A stretch of DNA of 64,000 bases from Olleya sp. Bg11-27 (GCF_002831645.1 NZ_CP025117.1:3735001-3799000); one strand, 5' to 3'; numbered from the stretch's first letter, positions 39,332 through 47,600 are shown. Notes: a model not told the origin generated them from the letters alone. Numbers and translations are program-made.

Positions 39332-40831
39332 ATGCAAGGCACAAAAATATATCAAGAGAAATTATTCAACAATTTCCAGTTGAGTCGTCGGGTTCCCCAA
39401 GACAATTTTTATAGACGATTATCAGAAATTTTAGACTTAGAGTTTCTACGGAATCAAACAAAAATCTATTACGGAAACTGTGGACAAAAAAGTTTAGATC
39501 CCGTGGTGTTTTTCAAATTCTGTTTAGTGGGTTATTTAGAGAATATCACCAGTGATAGAAAACTGGTATCGCATTGCAGTCTTCGACTGGATATTCTTTA
39601 TTTTCTAGGCTATGATATCGATGAAGAATTACCATGGCATTCCACGTTAAGTAGAACACATCAACTGTACCCAGAGTCCGTTTTTGAAAGTCTATTTACT
39701 CATGTTTTCAAAATGTGCGTAGACATGCAAATGGTAAGCGGTCACACCCAAGTTATCGACGCCGCACCAGTTAAAGCAAATGCTTCTATGGATAGCTTAG
39801 AACTTAAAGTGCCAGAAGAAGATTTAGAATCTCATTTACGAGCAGTACGACATATAAGCAATAGAGATAAAGCAGTACCACTTCGATCAGCAAAAGTTAA
39901 TAAAGCCCCAAAATCGCAACAAGAATTATCAGCAAGCCGTCAGGAATTACAAGCGATAAAGAGCCGAAACAAAAAATGGTCAAAAGATCAAAACCATCGC
40001 CCTGGAGCAGGAAATAAAGGTTCCCGTTATACGAGTAATAAAACGCATTACAGTCCAACCGATCCCGATGCTCGCATAAGTGTAAAGCCAGGAAAAGCAA
40101 GAAAGCTAAATTATTCAAGTCAACTCACGGTAGATGCCGCACATCATGTAATAAGTGACATCAAGGCGTATCATGCCGATGGCAAAGACAGTCAGCATTT
40201 ACCTGATATTGTATTACGAGTAAAAAGACGCTTATGGCAATCTGGTCTTACTATAGACACCTGTCTCGCGGATACTGGTTACAGTAGTGGCGAGAATTAT
40301 GCTTTTTTAGAAAATCAGGATATTACGAGTTACATTCCGCCACACGGCACCTTTAAAGGAGGCCCAGATGAATTTATTTATAATGAAAAAGAAGATCACT
40401 ACACCTGCCCCCAAGGGAAGATAATCCCTTTTAAAAAGGTGTTTTACGAAAAGAAGTGCAACACCAAAAAGAAGGCCTATAGAGGTTCAAAAAAACTTTG
40501 TATAGATTGCCCAATACGAAGCGCTTGCTTAAGCAAAACGGCACAAGAAAAGTCGTTTTCCGTAACGTATTACCGCGCAGAATACATGCGGAATATAGTA
40601 CGAGTTGATAGTAAAAAAGGAAGCTATATGAAAGGAAAAAGACAAAGCACGGCAGAGCCTGTTTTTGGTACACTAACTCAGTTTTTAGGCATGGGAAAAG
40701 TAAATACCCTTGGGATTAAACAAGCTAATAAGTGTATGCATCTATCCGCAACAGCCTATAATCTTAAAAAGTATTTAAAATATATGAAAAACCTGCCAGA
40801 AAGTATAGCGGGGACTACGTGCTTTTATTAA
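39332..40831 (+). CDS. IS1182-type DDE transposase, frameshifted C-terminus
   Basis: A 499-residue transposase with an N-terminal DUF772-type domain (DPVVFFKFCLVGYLENITSD), DDE core residues in QVIDAAPVKANAS and LADTGYSSGENYAF, a Cys cluster CIDCPIRSAC, and EPVFGTLTQF for the last acidic position. Compared with copy 2 it has one extra G in a run at about 40810, which replaces the last ~24 residues by a short TTCFY ending. The catalytic core is complete, so activity may be kept. Confidence 0.93.
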   Translation: MQGTKIYQEKLFNNFQLSRRVPQDNFYRRLSEILDLEFLRNQTKIYYGNCGQKSLDPVVFFKFCLVGYLENITSDRKLVSHCSLRLDILYFLGYDIDEELPWHSTLSRTHQLYPESVFESLFTHVFKMCVDMQMVSGHTQVIDAAPVKANASMDSLELKVPEEDLESHLRAVRHISNRDKAVPLRSAKVNKAPKSQQELSASRQELQAIKSRNKKWSKDQNHRPGAGNKGSRYTSNKTHYSPTDPDARISVKPGKARKLNYSSQLTVDAAHHVISDIKAYHADGKDSQHLPDIVLRVKRRLWQSGLTIDTCLADTGYSSGENYAFLENQDITSYIPPHGTFKGGPDEFIYNEKEDHYTCPQGKIIPFKKVFYEKKCNTKKKAYRGSKKLCIDCPIRSACLSKTAQEKSFSVTYYRAEYMRNIVRVDSKKGSYMKGKRQSTAEPVFGTLTQFLGMGKVNTLGIKQANKCMHLSATAYNLKKYLKYMKNLPESIAGTTCFY

Positions 40832-40920
40832 AAGCACCAAAAACCACCTAATAAGCGTTCGAATGCTATGTTTTAAGCCACTTGCATTTTAGAGAAAATA
40901 CGGAGCGTCAAAATTAAAAA

Positions 40921-40953
40921 CAGCTTAAAATCAAAGATTTTAAGCTGTTTTTG
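40921..40953 (+). terminator. Terminator at the 3' end of IS1182 copy 1
   Basis: A perfect 12-bp stem, CAGCTTAAAATC (40921-40932) with 40936-40947, a 3-nt loop and a T-rich tail. Copy 2 has the same at 46395-46421. Confidence 0.85.
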
Positions 40954-41002
40954 TGTTTTTTTAAGGGGTTGTGCAACGGTTACCATTGTTGTAAACAGTT
41001 TT

Positions 41003-41158
41003 TTATTCTGCTTCGTTTATCGACTTCAAAGTGTATTTATCATAAGCTAATATGTCAAACACTTTAGATTGCCCAGTTTTTAACCACTTTTTATAAATCA
41101 GTTTACCATTCATATAAACATAAAGTTCATTGTCTTTTGTTTCTTTCTTAAAAATCAT
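41003..41158 (-). pseudogene. 51-codon gene remnant in the array
   Basis: A short reading frame (MIFKKETKDN, ending SINEAE) stops next to the right half of the R3 junction, as array genes do. Reading upstream it continues in frame for nine codons to a stop at 41186-41188 with no better start and no signal peptide, and then ~100 bp of non-coding sequence follows. It looks like the C-terminal end of a decayed array gene. It could instead be a genuine small protein. Confidence 0.5.
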
Positions 41159-41292
41159 TTTATCCTTGTCAAACTGAAAAATCAGTTACGTTCCTTTTTG
41201 TTTAATTTAATAGATAAATTTACGGTATTAATTTCACTCGTATAGATTCATTTAATTAATTATTAGGCTTTCCATTTTCTGTTTGTATTTTA

Positions 41293-41676
41293 TTATTCAG
41301 TTTTTTCAAAATAATGATTTGTATCTGAATTCATTATTATTTTTGGACTTTCAAATAGTCTATTAACGAAATAGGTATAGTATCCGGCTTTTCCATTTTC
41401 ACTTTCATAATGCAGTTCGATTTCAGTTTCAAATATTCCGTAATTCATTTTGTATGTTCCAATACCAAAAAAATTACTTGATAATGTTCCGTCTAGTTTC
41501 AGAATTAAAGTATCAGGTTTATGTGGAGATTCAATACAACAAATTTTCTTATCATAATTTTTATTAAGATATATTCCTGCGATATTATTTTTCATCAAAG
41601 GTATGTTTCCATTACATTGAAAAATAAAAATTAGAATGAATAAAATCCCACAAATATTAATTATGATTCGTTTCAT
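41293..41676 (-). CDS. Small lipoprotein of the array
   Basis: A 127-residue lipoprotein: signal peptide MKRIIINICGILFILIFIFQ ends at a Cys. The body (AGIYLNKNYDKKICCIESPH, then DTLILKLDGTLSSNFFGIGT) has the beta-rich plan of small lipocalin-like envelope proteins, in which a GTY-type motif is common. It is preceded by half of palindrome R4, into which the group II intron has inserted. Function unknown. Confidence 0.7.
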   Translation of the reverse strand: MKRIIINICGILFILIFIFQCNGNIPLMKNNIAGIYLNKNYDKKICCIESPHKPDTLILKLDGTLSSNFFGIGTYKMNYGIFETEIELHYESENGKAGYYTYFVNRLFESPKIIMNSDTNHYFEKTE

Positions 41677-41703
41677 TTTTTAATTGTTTACAACGTTTAT
41701 GTA

Positions 41704-43595
41704 GTCGAGTAGACAAGAGGGATTTCACCTCAAGTCTCTCACAGAACCGTACGTGATACTCTCGCATCATACGGCTCTTGTTATACAAATCTAAAGTACT
41801 AAATTACTTGATAAAACCCATTTGCCAATGATAAAATAAGTTAGGAAATTGTTCCTGCACTCTGTTAAACCATTTATAGGCACGTTTTATACTTGTTTTA
41901 TAGCGCTTATACCGTTTTCTTGCCCACCTCACTAAACGATTGTTGAGTAATTTGAAAACCTTGTGTAGCATAGATATTCTAAATTTACCGTAGTAGCGTA
42001 TCCAACCTCTAATAATAGGGTTTAAGCGATGCGCAATGCCTACAATACTCTTACAAGTCATTCTATGTACTTTCAATTCTCCTAATTTATCAGCAATACG
42101 CTTCTTGGAACTTATACTTATGGCACAATCAAAGCCTAGAAATAATCCTTTAGTCTTCTTAGATTTGGATGTTCTAGGCTGAAAAGAGTAGCCTAAAAAA
42201 TCAAATTTAATAACTGAATAATTTTGTTGTCTTCGATAATCCTTACAGTACACGATTTTGGTTTTCTTTGGATGTAATTCCAATCCTATTTGTGTCATTC
42301 TGTTTCGAATTGCCTCTAGCACATGTTCTGCGTGTTTTTGACTTCTACAGTGTACAATTACATCGTCGGCATAACGTGTAAATTTCACGGTAGTGTCGGT
42401 TTGTTCTAGCCATTTGTCAAAACCATAATGTAGAAATAGGTTTGCCAGAAGCGGGCTTATAACGCCTCCTTGTGGTGTTCCTTTTCCTTTGTTTTTAATG
42501 ATTTCTCCTAATTTAGTTAAAACAGGGCTTACTAACCATCGTACAATATAAAGCTTTACCCAGTTTTCTGGAATGTGCTTTTCTACTGCTAGCATCAGTT
42601 TGTTGTGGTCGATAGTGTCAAAGAAACTTTTAATGTCTAAATCTATTACCCAATCGGTTTTCCAGCAGTTTTCTCTAACAGATGTTAATGCTTGATGTGC
42701 ATTTCTGTGAGGTCTATACCCATAGGAATTGGAACTGAATATTTTCTCTAAACCAGGTTCTATATACATCTTAACCACCATTTGTCCCACGCGGTCACTT
42801 ATAGTCGGAATTCCTAATTTACGGATACTTCCATCCTTCTTTGGTATTTCTACCTCTTTGACTGGTGGCGGAAAATAGCTCCCCGATGACATCCGATTCC
42901 AAAGTTTGTACAAGTGTTTACTGCGTTTAGCATCGAACTGTTCCATGCTTATCGACTCCACTCCTGCACTCCCTTTATTGGCTCGCACTTTCTTATAAGC
43001 TTCCCATACCATGGTTCTGCTTATTGGTATTGATTTTGTTTCATTCCATAAATTCATCCTCAATTTGTTTGAGTTGTTAAATGTAATGCAACTGTATAAC
43101 CTAATCCCTTCGCTCCATTTCCATTACAGAATCTTCAGCACTACTACGGATTAGTCCGTCCCTGAATATAACATCGGTATTCTACCTCTAGATTGATTCT
43201 ATTGTGTATTTTCCTTAACATTTATAATCAGGTTCTCGAGTTCCGTATATAAGCCTAAATAAAAGTCATGCCCCCTGAATGACGTCTGCCGTATAGCCAA
43301 TAAATAGGTGACCGCTATACTCTTCACTCCGTATCATACTTCGTAGCTTTTGACAGAATCTAGCAACTTCTCGACACCTCTAAAGGGGTTCAATTGCGTT
43401 CATCTCTTTTATTCGTACCTGACCACGCTCTTGGCGTGACCGTTTCCTAAACGCTCAGTACCTTAGCTCTTTACCAAAGCACCTTTAGGTGGTTTAATGC
43501 CTCTTCCTATAAAGCGACATTGGTGGGTCGGGTCCACCATCTTATTTACAGTTCACAATGAGTATTTGTTGCCGCTCATTGCTTGCTCGACACAC
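41704..43595 (-). mobile_element. Group II intron inserted in palindrome R4
   Basis: On the minus strand the intron begins GTGTG at 43595 and ends with CTACTCGAC at 41704, giving 1892 nt. Domain V is a textbook 34-nt hairpin at 41744-41777 (GAGCCGTATG, then CACGTACGGTTC), and domain VI follows. The 5' 530 nt (43064-43595) hold domains I-III without coding sequence; domain IV carries the reverse transcriptase gene. Removing it rejoins a palindrome arm that resembles those of R1 and R3. The intron runs in the same direction as the array genes. The 5' border could be shifted by two bases. Confidence 0.88.
41804..43063 (-). CDS. Group II intron reverse transcriptase/maturase
   Basis: A 419-residue intron-encoded protein. 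The reverse transcriptase domain has all main blocks, including DLDIKSFFDTID, GTPQGGVISPLLANLF and the catalytic YADD at 231-234. The maturase X domain is at about 310-400 (RIADKLGELKVHRMTCKSIV, then LNPIIRGWIRYYGKF). There is no HNH endonuclease, so target entry would rely on reverse splicing and on nascent DNA ends as primers. The protein binds its own intron RNA to help splicing and mobility. The frame is intact. Confidence 0.95.
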   Translation of the reverse strand: MRMNLWNETKSIPISRTMVWEAYKKVRANKGSAGVESISMEQFDAKRSKHLYKLWNRMSSGSYFPPPVKEVEIPKKDGSIRKLGIPTISDRVGQMVVKMYIEPGLEKIFSSNSYGYRPHRNAHQALTSVRENCWKTDWVIDLDIKSFFDTIDHNKLMLAVEKHIPENWVKLYIVRWLVSPVLTKLGEIIKNKGKGTPQGGVISPLLANLFLHYGFDKWLEQTDTTVKFTRYADDVIVHCRSQKHAEHVLEAIRNRMTQIGLELHPKKTKIVYCKDYRRQQNYSVIKFDFLGYSFQPRTSKSKKTKGLFLGFDCAISISSKKRIADKLGELKVHRMTCKSIVGIAHRLNPIIRGWIRYYGKFRISMLHKVFKLLNNRLVRWARKRYKRYKTSIKRAYKWFNRVQEQFPNLFYHWQMGFIK

Positions 43596-43715
43596 TAAGA
43601 ATAGTAGCGGTTTTGTGTGCGAGGATTTTCCGCAGGAAAATCAGATGTAACAAAAAAGCACTAACTCTTGATTAAGTACTAAATTACGCATTGTTTTTAT
43701 ACGATGTTGTAAGTA
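43596..43715 (-). repeat. Cassette-type palindrome R4 (right part; left part at 41688-41703)
   Basis: After removal of the intron the unit reads ACAACGTTTATGTA joined to AGAATAGTAGCGG, then a perfect hairpin GATTTTCC-GCA-GGAAAATC (43624-43642), AAGCACTAACTC, and the end ATACGATGTTGTAA. It is the close relative of R1, with the same inner stem and a changed loop base. Confidence 0.82.
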
Positions 43716-43720
43716 GTGCT

Positions 43721-43852
43721 TTATTCAGATGCTTCTTTTCTCCAATATTCTTTTTTTGCTTTTTTCTGTTTATAATATGCTACAAATATTAATGAAAGAG
43801 GAAAAAACAGGATTATCAAAATCCACTTAAAAATGTTCAAAATCAGATTCAC
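43721..43852 (-). CDS. Small single-helix membrane protein
   Basis: A 43-residue frame starting with GTG at 43852, three bases after the stop codon of the TPR lipoprotein. It encodes one membrane helix (IFKWILIILFFPLSLIFVAY) and a strongly basic tail (KQKKAKKEYWRKEASE). It ends directly before palindrome R4, as other array genes do. The tight spacing suggests translational coupling. I do not recognise it. Confidence 0.55.
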   Translation of the reverse strand: MNLILNIFKWILIILFFPLSLIFVAYYKQKKAKKEYWRKEASE

Positions 43853-43855
43853 TTA

Positions 43856-44563
43856 TTATTCTTTTTTTATGCAATGTTTTTTGAGCATTTCTCTTGCTTC
43901 TTTATCTCCTAATTTGGCAGACTTAATAAAATTTTCACAAGCATTTATTGAATCCTTTTTTCCGATAAAGGCTTTGCCAAGTAAGAAATAACAATCTCTT
44001 TTAGCGTTATCTGCTTTAATTGATTTATTAAAATCAGAAATGGCTTTGTCAAATTGTTCTATTTCTAAATATTCCATTCCACGCTCGAAATAAATCTCAC
44101 AATCTAGCATACTATAATCACTATCGAAGCGTTTCAAGTCGAAATTTGTGTTAAGAACAAAAGCTCCACCATCAGAATTTGCAAAACTTTTCAGAGCTCC
44201 TTCAGTTTGAAGTGCTTTTGAGTAATAAGCAATTGCATTTTTACTATCATTTAAACTACTGTAATTATTTCCAATATTAAAAAGAGCGAACGTGTTGTCG
44301 TTATCAAATTCTAAAATTTTATTATAATCTTTAATTCCTTCCTCAAATTTTTCTAATTTACTTTTGTAAAATCCTCTATTAAGCAATGCTGGTCTAAATT
44401 TATATTTTTTGTCTATAGCTTTATCAAGTGAAATAATAGCTTCGTTATATTTTCCTTGTTTGTCAAGTTCTATTGCTCTATTGTAATATTCATCTGCGGA
44501 TGTGAAATCACAAGAGATGAATAAAAACGAAAATATTAATATGTAGATGAGTTTTTCTCGCAT
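43856..44563 (-). CDS. TPR lipoprotein of the array
   Basis: A 235-residue lipoprotein (signal peptide ending FLFISC) with five or six tetratricopeptide repeats, for example EYYNRAIELDKQGKYNEAII, then YNKILEFDNDNTFALFNIGN and IEQFDKAISDFNKSIKADNA, and a Sel1-like last repeat. TPRs bind protein partners. The gene lies between palindromes R4 and R5 and, with the small membrane protein after it, could be a two-gene cassette. Its role is unknown. Confidence 0.8.
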   Translation of the reverse strand: MREKLIYILIFSFLFISCDFTSADEYYNRAIELDKQGKYNEAIISLDKAIDKKYKFRPALLNRGFYKSKLEKFEEGIKDYNKILEFDNDNTFALFNIGNNYSSLNDSKNAIAYYSKALQTEGALKSFANSDGGAFVLNTNFDLKRFDSDYSMLDCEIYFERGMEYLEIEQFDKAISDFNKSIKADNAKRDCYFLLGKAFIGKKDSINACENFIKSAKLGDKEAREMLKKHCIKKE

Positions 44564-44578
44564 TACTTACAACGTCTC

Positions 44579-44750
44579 GGCTATGGTTAGTACGGGAATT
44601 AAAAGTAGTGAACTTTCGATTAAGCACTTAGCCAAAACTTTTTATTTTGTTTTATCTTTTTTGTTATAAAGCCAAATCAAAAAGATTTGACGGACTTGTT
44701 ATAAACACTAACTTTTAAGTTAAGCACCAAAACCCGTATTAATTATAGCC
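44579..44750 (-). repeat. Cassette-type palindrome R5
   Basis: A 172-nt imperfect palindrome, the best of the set. Arm GGCTATGGTTAGTACGGG (44579-44596) pairs with CCCGTATTAATTATAGCC (44733-44750) over all 18 positions with three G-T wobbles. The interior shares CTTAGCCAAAACTTTTTATT and the GCCAAATC/GATTTG hairpin with R3. The original stop codon of the next upstream gene (TTA at 44739-44741) lies inside the right arm. IS1182 copy 2 begins three bases to the right. Confidence 0.92.
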
Positions 44751-44806
44751 ATTGTGTCTGTTGCACAACGTGTTGTTAAAGATATATAAATTTCGTATAT
44801 TTAGTA

Positions 44807-46366
44807 ATGCAAGGCACAAAAATATATCAAGAGAAATTATTCAACAATTTCCAGTTGAGTCGTCGGGTTCCCCAAGACAATTTTTATAGACGATTATCAG
44901 AAATTTTAGACTTAGAGTTTCTACGGAATCAAACAAAAATCTATTACGGAAACTGTGGACAAAAAAGTTTAGATCCCGTGGTGTTTTTCAAATTCTGTTT
45001 AGTTGGTTATTTAGAGAATATCACTAGTGATAGAAAACTGGTATCGCATTGCAGTCTTCGACTGGATATTCTTTATTTTCTAGGCTATGATATCGATGAA
45101 GAATTACCATGGCATTCCACGGTAAGTAGAACACGTCAACTGTACCCAGAGTCGGTTTTTGAAAGTCTATTTACTCATGTTTTCAAAATGTGCGTAGACA
45201 TGCAAATGGTAAGCGGCCATACCCAAGTTATAGACGCCGCACCTGTAAAAGCAAACGCCTCTATGGATAGCTTAGAACTTAAAGTGCCAGAAGAAGATTT
45301 AGAAGCTCATTTACGCGCAGTACGACATATAAGCAATAGAGATAAAGCAGTACCACTTCGATCAGCAAAAGTTAATAAAGCCCCAAAATCGCAACAAGAA
45401 TTATCAGCAAGCCGTCAGGAATTACAAGCGATAAAGAGCCGAAACAAAAAATGGTCAAAAGATCAAAACCATCGCCCTGGAGCAGGAAATAAAGGTTCCC
45501 GTTATACGAGTAATAAAACGCATTACAGTCCAACCGATCCCGATGCTCGCATAAGTGTAAAACCAGGAAAAGCAAGAAAGCTAAATTATTCAAGTCAACT
45601 CACGGTAGATGCCGCACATCATGTAATAAGCGACATCAAGGCGTATCATGCCGATGGCAAAGACAGTCAGCATTTACCTGATATTGTATTACAAGTAAAA
45701 AGACGCTTATGGCAATCTGGTCTTACTATAGATACCTGTCTCGCGGATACGGGTTACAGTAGTGGCGAGAATTATGCTTTTTTAGAACAGCAGGATATTA
45801 CGAGTTACATTCCGCCACACGGCACCTTTAAAGGAGGCCCAGATGAATTTATTTATAATGAAAAAGAAGATCACTACACCTGCCCCCAAGGGAAGATAAT
45901 CCCCTTTAAAAAGGTGTTTTACGAAAAGAAGAGCAACACCAAAAAGAAGGCCTATAGAGGTTCAAAAAAACTTTGTATAGATTGCCCAATACGAAGCGCT
46001 TGCTTAAGCAAAACGGCACAAGAAAAGTCATTTTCCGTAACGTATTACCGCGCAGAATACATGCGGAATATAGTACGAGTTGATAGTAAAAAAGGAAGCT
46101 ATATGAAAGGAAAACGACAAAGCACGGTAGAGCCTATTTTTGGTACACTAACTCAGTTTTTAGGCATGGGAAAAGTAAATACCCTTGGGATTAAACAAGC
46201 TAATAAGTGTATGCATCTATCCGCAGCAGCCTATAATCTTAAAAAGTATTTAAAATATATGAAAAACCTGCCAGAAAGTATAGCGGGACTACTTGCTTTT
46301 ATTAAAAGCACCAAAAACCACCTAATAAGCCTTCGAATACTATGTTTTAAGCCACTTGCATTTTAG
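44807..46366 (+). CDS. IS1182-type DDE transposase, intact
   Basis: The 519-residue full-length version of the transposase. Domains are as in copy 1: DUF772-type N-terminus, VIDAAPVKANAS and LADTGYSSGENY core blocks, Cys cluster CIDCPIRSAC, and EPIFGTLTQFLGMGKVNTLG. It differs from copy 1 by a handful of substitutions and retains the normal C-terminus ending in LRILCFKPLAF. This is the likely active copy and could supply transposase in trans to copy 1. Confidence 0.95.
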   Translation: MQGTKIYQEKLFNNFQLSRRVPQDNFYRRLSEILDLEFLRNQTKIYYGNCGQKSLDPVVFFKFCLVGYLENITSDRKLVSHCSLRLDILYFLGYDIDEELPWHSTVSRTRQLYPESVFESLFTHVFKMCVDMQMVSGHTQVIDAAPVKANASMDSLELKVPEEDLEAHLRAVRHISNRDKAVPLRSAKVNKAPKSQQELSASRQELQAIKSRNKKWSKDQNHRPGAGNKGSRYTSNKTHYSPTDPDARISVKPGKARKLNYSSQLTVDAAHHVISDIKAYHADGKDSQHLPDIVLQVKRRLWQSGLTIDTCLADTGYSSGENYAFLEQQDITSYIPPHGTFKGGPDEFIYNEKEDHYTCPQGKIIPFKKVFYEKKSNTKKKAYRGSKKLCIDCPIRSACLSKTAQEKSFSVTYYRAEYMRNIVRVDSKKGSYMKGKRQSTVEPIFGTLTQFLGMGKVNTLGIKQANKCMHLSAAAYNLKKYLKYMKNLPESIAGLLAFIKSTKNHLISLRILCFKPLAF

Positions 46367-46394
46367 AGAAAATACGGAGAGTCAAAATTAAAAA

Positions 46395-46421
46395 CAGCTT
46401 AAAATCAAAGATTTTAAGCTG
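46395..46421 (+). terminator. Terminator at the 3' end of IS1182 copy 2
   Basis: The 12-bp stem CAGCTTAAAATC / GATTTTAAGCTG with a 3-nt loop and a T-rich tail, identical to that of copy 1. Confidence 0.85.
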
Positions 46422-46434
46422 TTTTTGTGTTTTT

Positions 46435-47154
46435 TTAAGGGGTTGTGCAACGGTTACCATTAGCAATAGTTTTTATTCCGTCAGCATCGAACAACCTTTC
46501 TACTAATTCTGTTATTTCCTTTTCAAATTCTCCGTCTGACTTCCTATGTATTAATTCGGTAGTGTCTTCGATGACTTGTTCGTTTTCTGTAAGTTTAGCA
46601 ACGTTGATTATAATATCGTTTAAGTCTTTTTCCAATTCATTAATTACTTTAGGTTTAAAATGCTCTAACATTTGTTCAGTCTGATTGAAATCTTCCAAAC
46701 TCAAAACTTCTTTGGACTGATTTTCCCAATTCTCTATAAATTTTCGTAAATCTTGTTTTCCACTTATTCTGTATGCTAATATTGGGTTTATTTCTGAAAG
46801 ATTTCGGACACAAGATAAAAATTGACTTTCCAGATTATCAGTTTGATTATCCGATTTCATTGTGTTTTTTAGATTTAGCATAAATCCTTTAAGTAAAGTG
46901 TTTTCTTCAGCAGTCGGTTCGGCAACGTTTAATTTTTCTTTTACTTTGTCAATATAAGTCCGCAAGAATTTATCATCTTTTAGAATGTTGGTCAATTCGT
47001 TTCGGATTTCAAGAAGAAGAAAAAGTGTATGATTTACTTTTTTTCGCTCGTCATATTGAATTTTCTTTTTTTCACTTCTTTGGCTTAAAAACCAACCAAT
47101 AAGAACTCCAATAAATGGTCCTACATATTGAAGTATTTCTAAAAGTATGTTCAT
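46435..47154 (-). CDS. Membrane-anchored helical protein, 3' end altered by IS1182
   Basis: A 239-residue protein with one N-terminal membrane helix (ILLEILQYVGPFIGVLIGWF) and a long helical, charged cytoplasmic part (about 30-230). It is the first gene of the array. Its last seven residues (after IAN) now come mostly from the IS end. Removing the IS restores the reading ANGYN-stop, with the stop inside palindrome R5, so the loss is only of two original codons. The insertion probably did not destroy the protein. Family not recognised. Confidence 0.7.
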   Translation of the reverse strand: MNILLEILQYVGPFIGVLIGWFLSQRSEKKKIQYDERKKVNHTLFLLLEIRNELTNILKDDKFLRTYIDKVKEKLNVAEPTAEENTLLKGFMLNLKNTMKSDNQTDNLESQFLSCVRNLSEINPILAYRISGKQDLRKFIENWENQSKEVLSLEDFNQTEQMLEHFKPKVINELEKDLNDIIINVAKLTENEQVIEDTTELIHRKSDGEFEKEITELVERLFDADGIKTIANGNRCTTP

Positions 47155-47600
47155 TGGCGTTAAATTATTGCTAACTAGTTATATGATGACTTTTGTTCCA
47201 CATATCCCCTAAATATTACGGGATATGTGAAAGTTTTGTTCCTGATTTCGGTTTTAAAAAGCTAAGCTACAATTTATAAAGTAGTCTTACAATACTTAGA
47301 ACTACGTATTTTTTTTCTTAGAAGAGGATTAATTACTAAAAGTTAAGACTTTTAATGTGTGGACTATTACTAAAAACTTCATTTTGATAAATAAACACGA
47401 TCTATCGTATATCGTTTAAAAAATGGGATTGATGGGTTATTCTTTTCAGTAAATTCTAACCTCAATAATAATTTAACTCAAAAAAGTAGAGAGAAAACCT
47501 ACTTAATTTAAGCATATTGAACATTAAAGTATTAATAAGTTTATAAATCACTAATTTTGTTTTTAAGAACTTATTTTAACTGTACCTGTATAAATTCAAA
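47155..47600. other. Non-coding border of the cassette-like region
   Basis: No gene is supported in these ~445 bp. The left part (TTGGCGTTAAATTATTGCTA) is the leader of the first array gene and carries no cassette palindrome. CATATCCC and GGGATATG at about 47202-47230 form a hairpin. The right end holds a promoter box for the next gene. This may be where array transcription starts. Confidence 0.6.
47552..47559 (+). promoter_or_regulatory. Candidate -7 box TAATTTTG
   Basis: An exact TAnnTTTG match 42 bp before the ATG of the 94-residue membrane protein. No TTG is found at the right distance upstream, so support is partial. Confidence 0.35.

Larger units (their letters stand above)
39279..40983 (+). 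mobile_element. IS1182-family element, copy 1
   Basis: A 1705-bp element with imperfect terminal inverted repeats: GTGCCTGTTGCACAAC on the left and GTTGTGCAACGGTTAC on the right, with an exact 10-bp core. It is flanked by CATT on both sides (39275-39278 and 40984-40987), a likely 4-bp target duplication. It carries one transposase gene and an internal terminator. It lies at the edge of palindrome R3. Confidence 0.88.
44754..46457 (+). mobile_element. IS1182-family element, copy 2
   Basis: A 1704-bp element nearly identical to copy 1 (one base shorter in the transposase gene). Ends GTGTCTGTTGCACAAC and GTTGTGCAACGGTTAC; CATT on both sides (44750-44753 and 46458-46461; CCATT if the last C belongs to the flank). 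It entered the same position of its palindrome as copy 1 did in R3. Confidence 0.88.

Noticed and set aside
39897-40118. Antisense frame within IS1182 copy 1 (and its twin at 45372-45593)
   Set aside because: It is conserved in both copies only because the IS copies are nearly identical; no domain or start signal.
35439-47154. The array as a standard integron
   Set aside because: No integron integrase or attI is in the window, and the junction bases do not match the GTTRRRY core, so only a cassette-like reading is supported.
47155-47600. Hidden gene in the gap after the array
   Set aside because: No frame of useful length on either strand; only leader sequence, a short hairpin and a promoter-like box.
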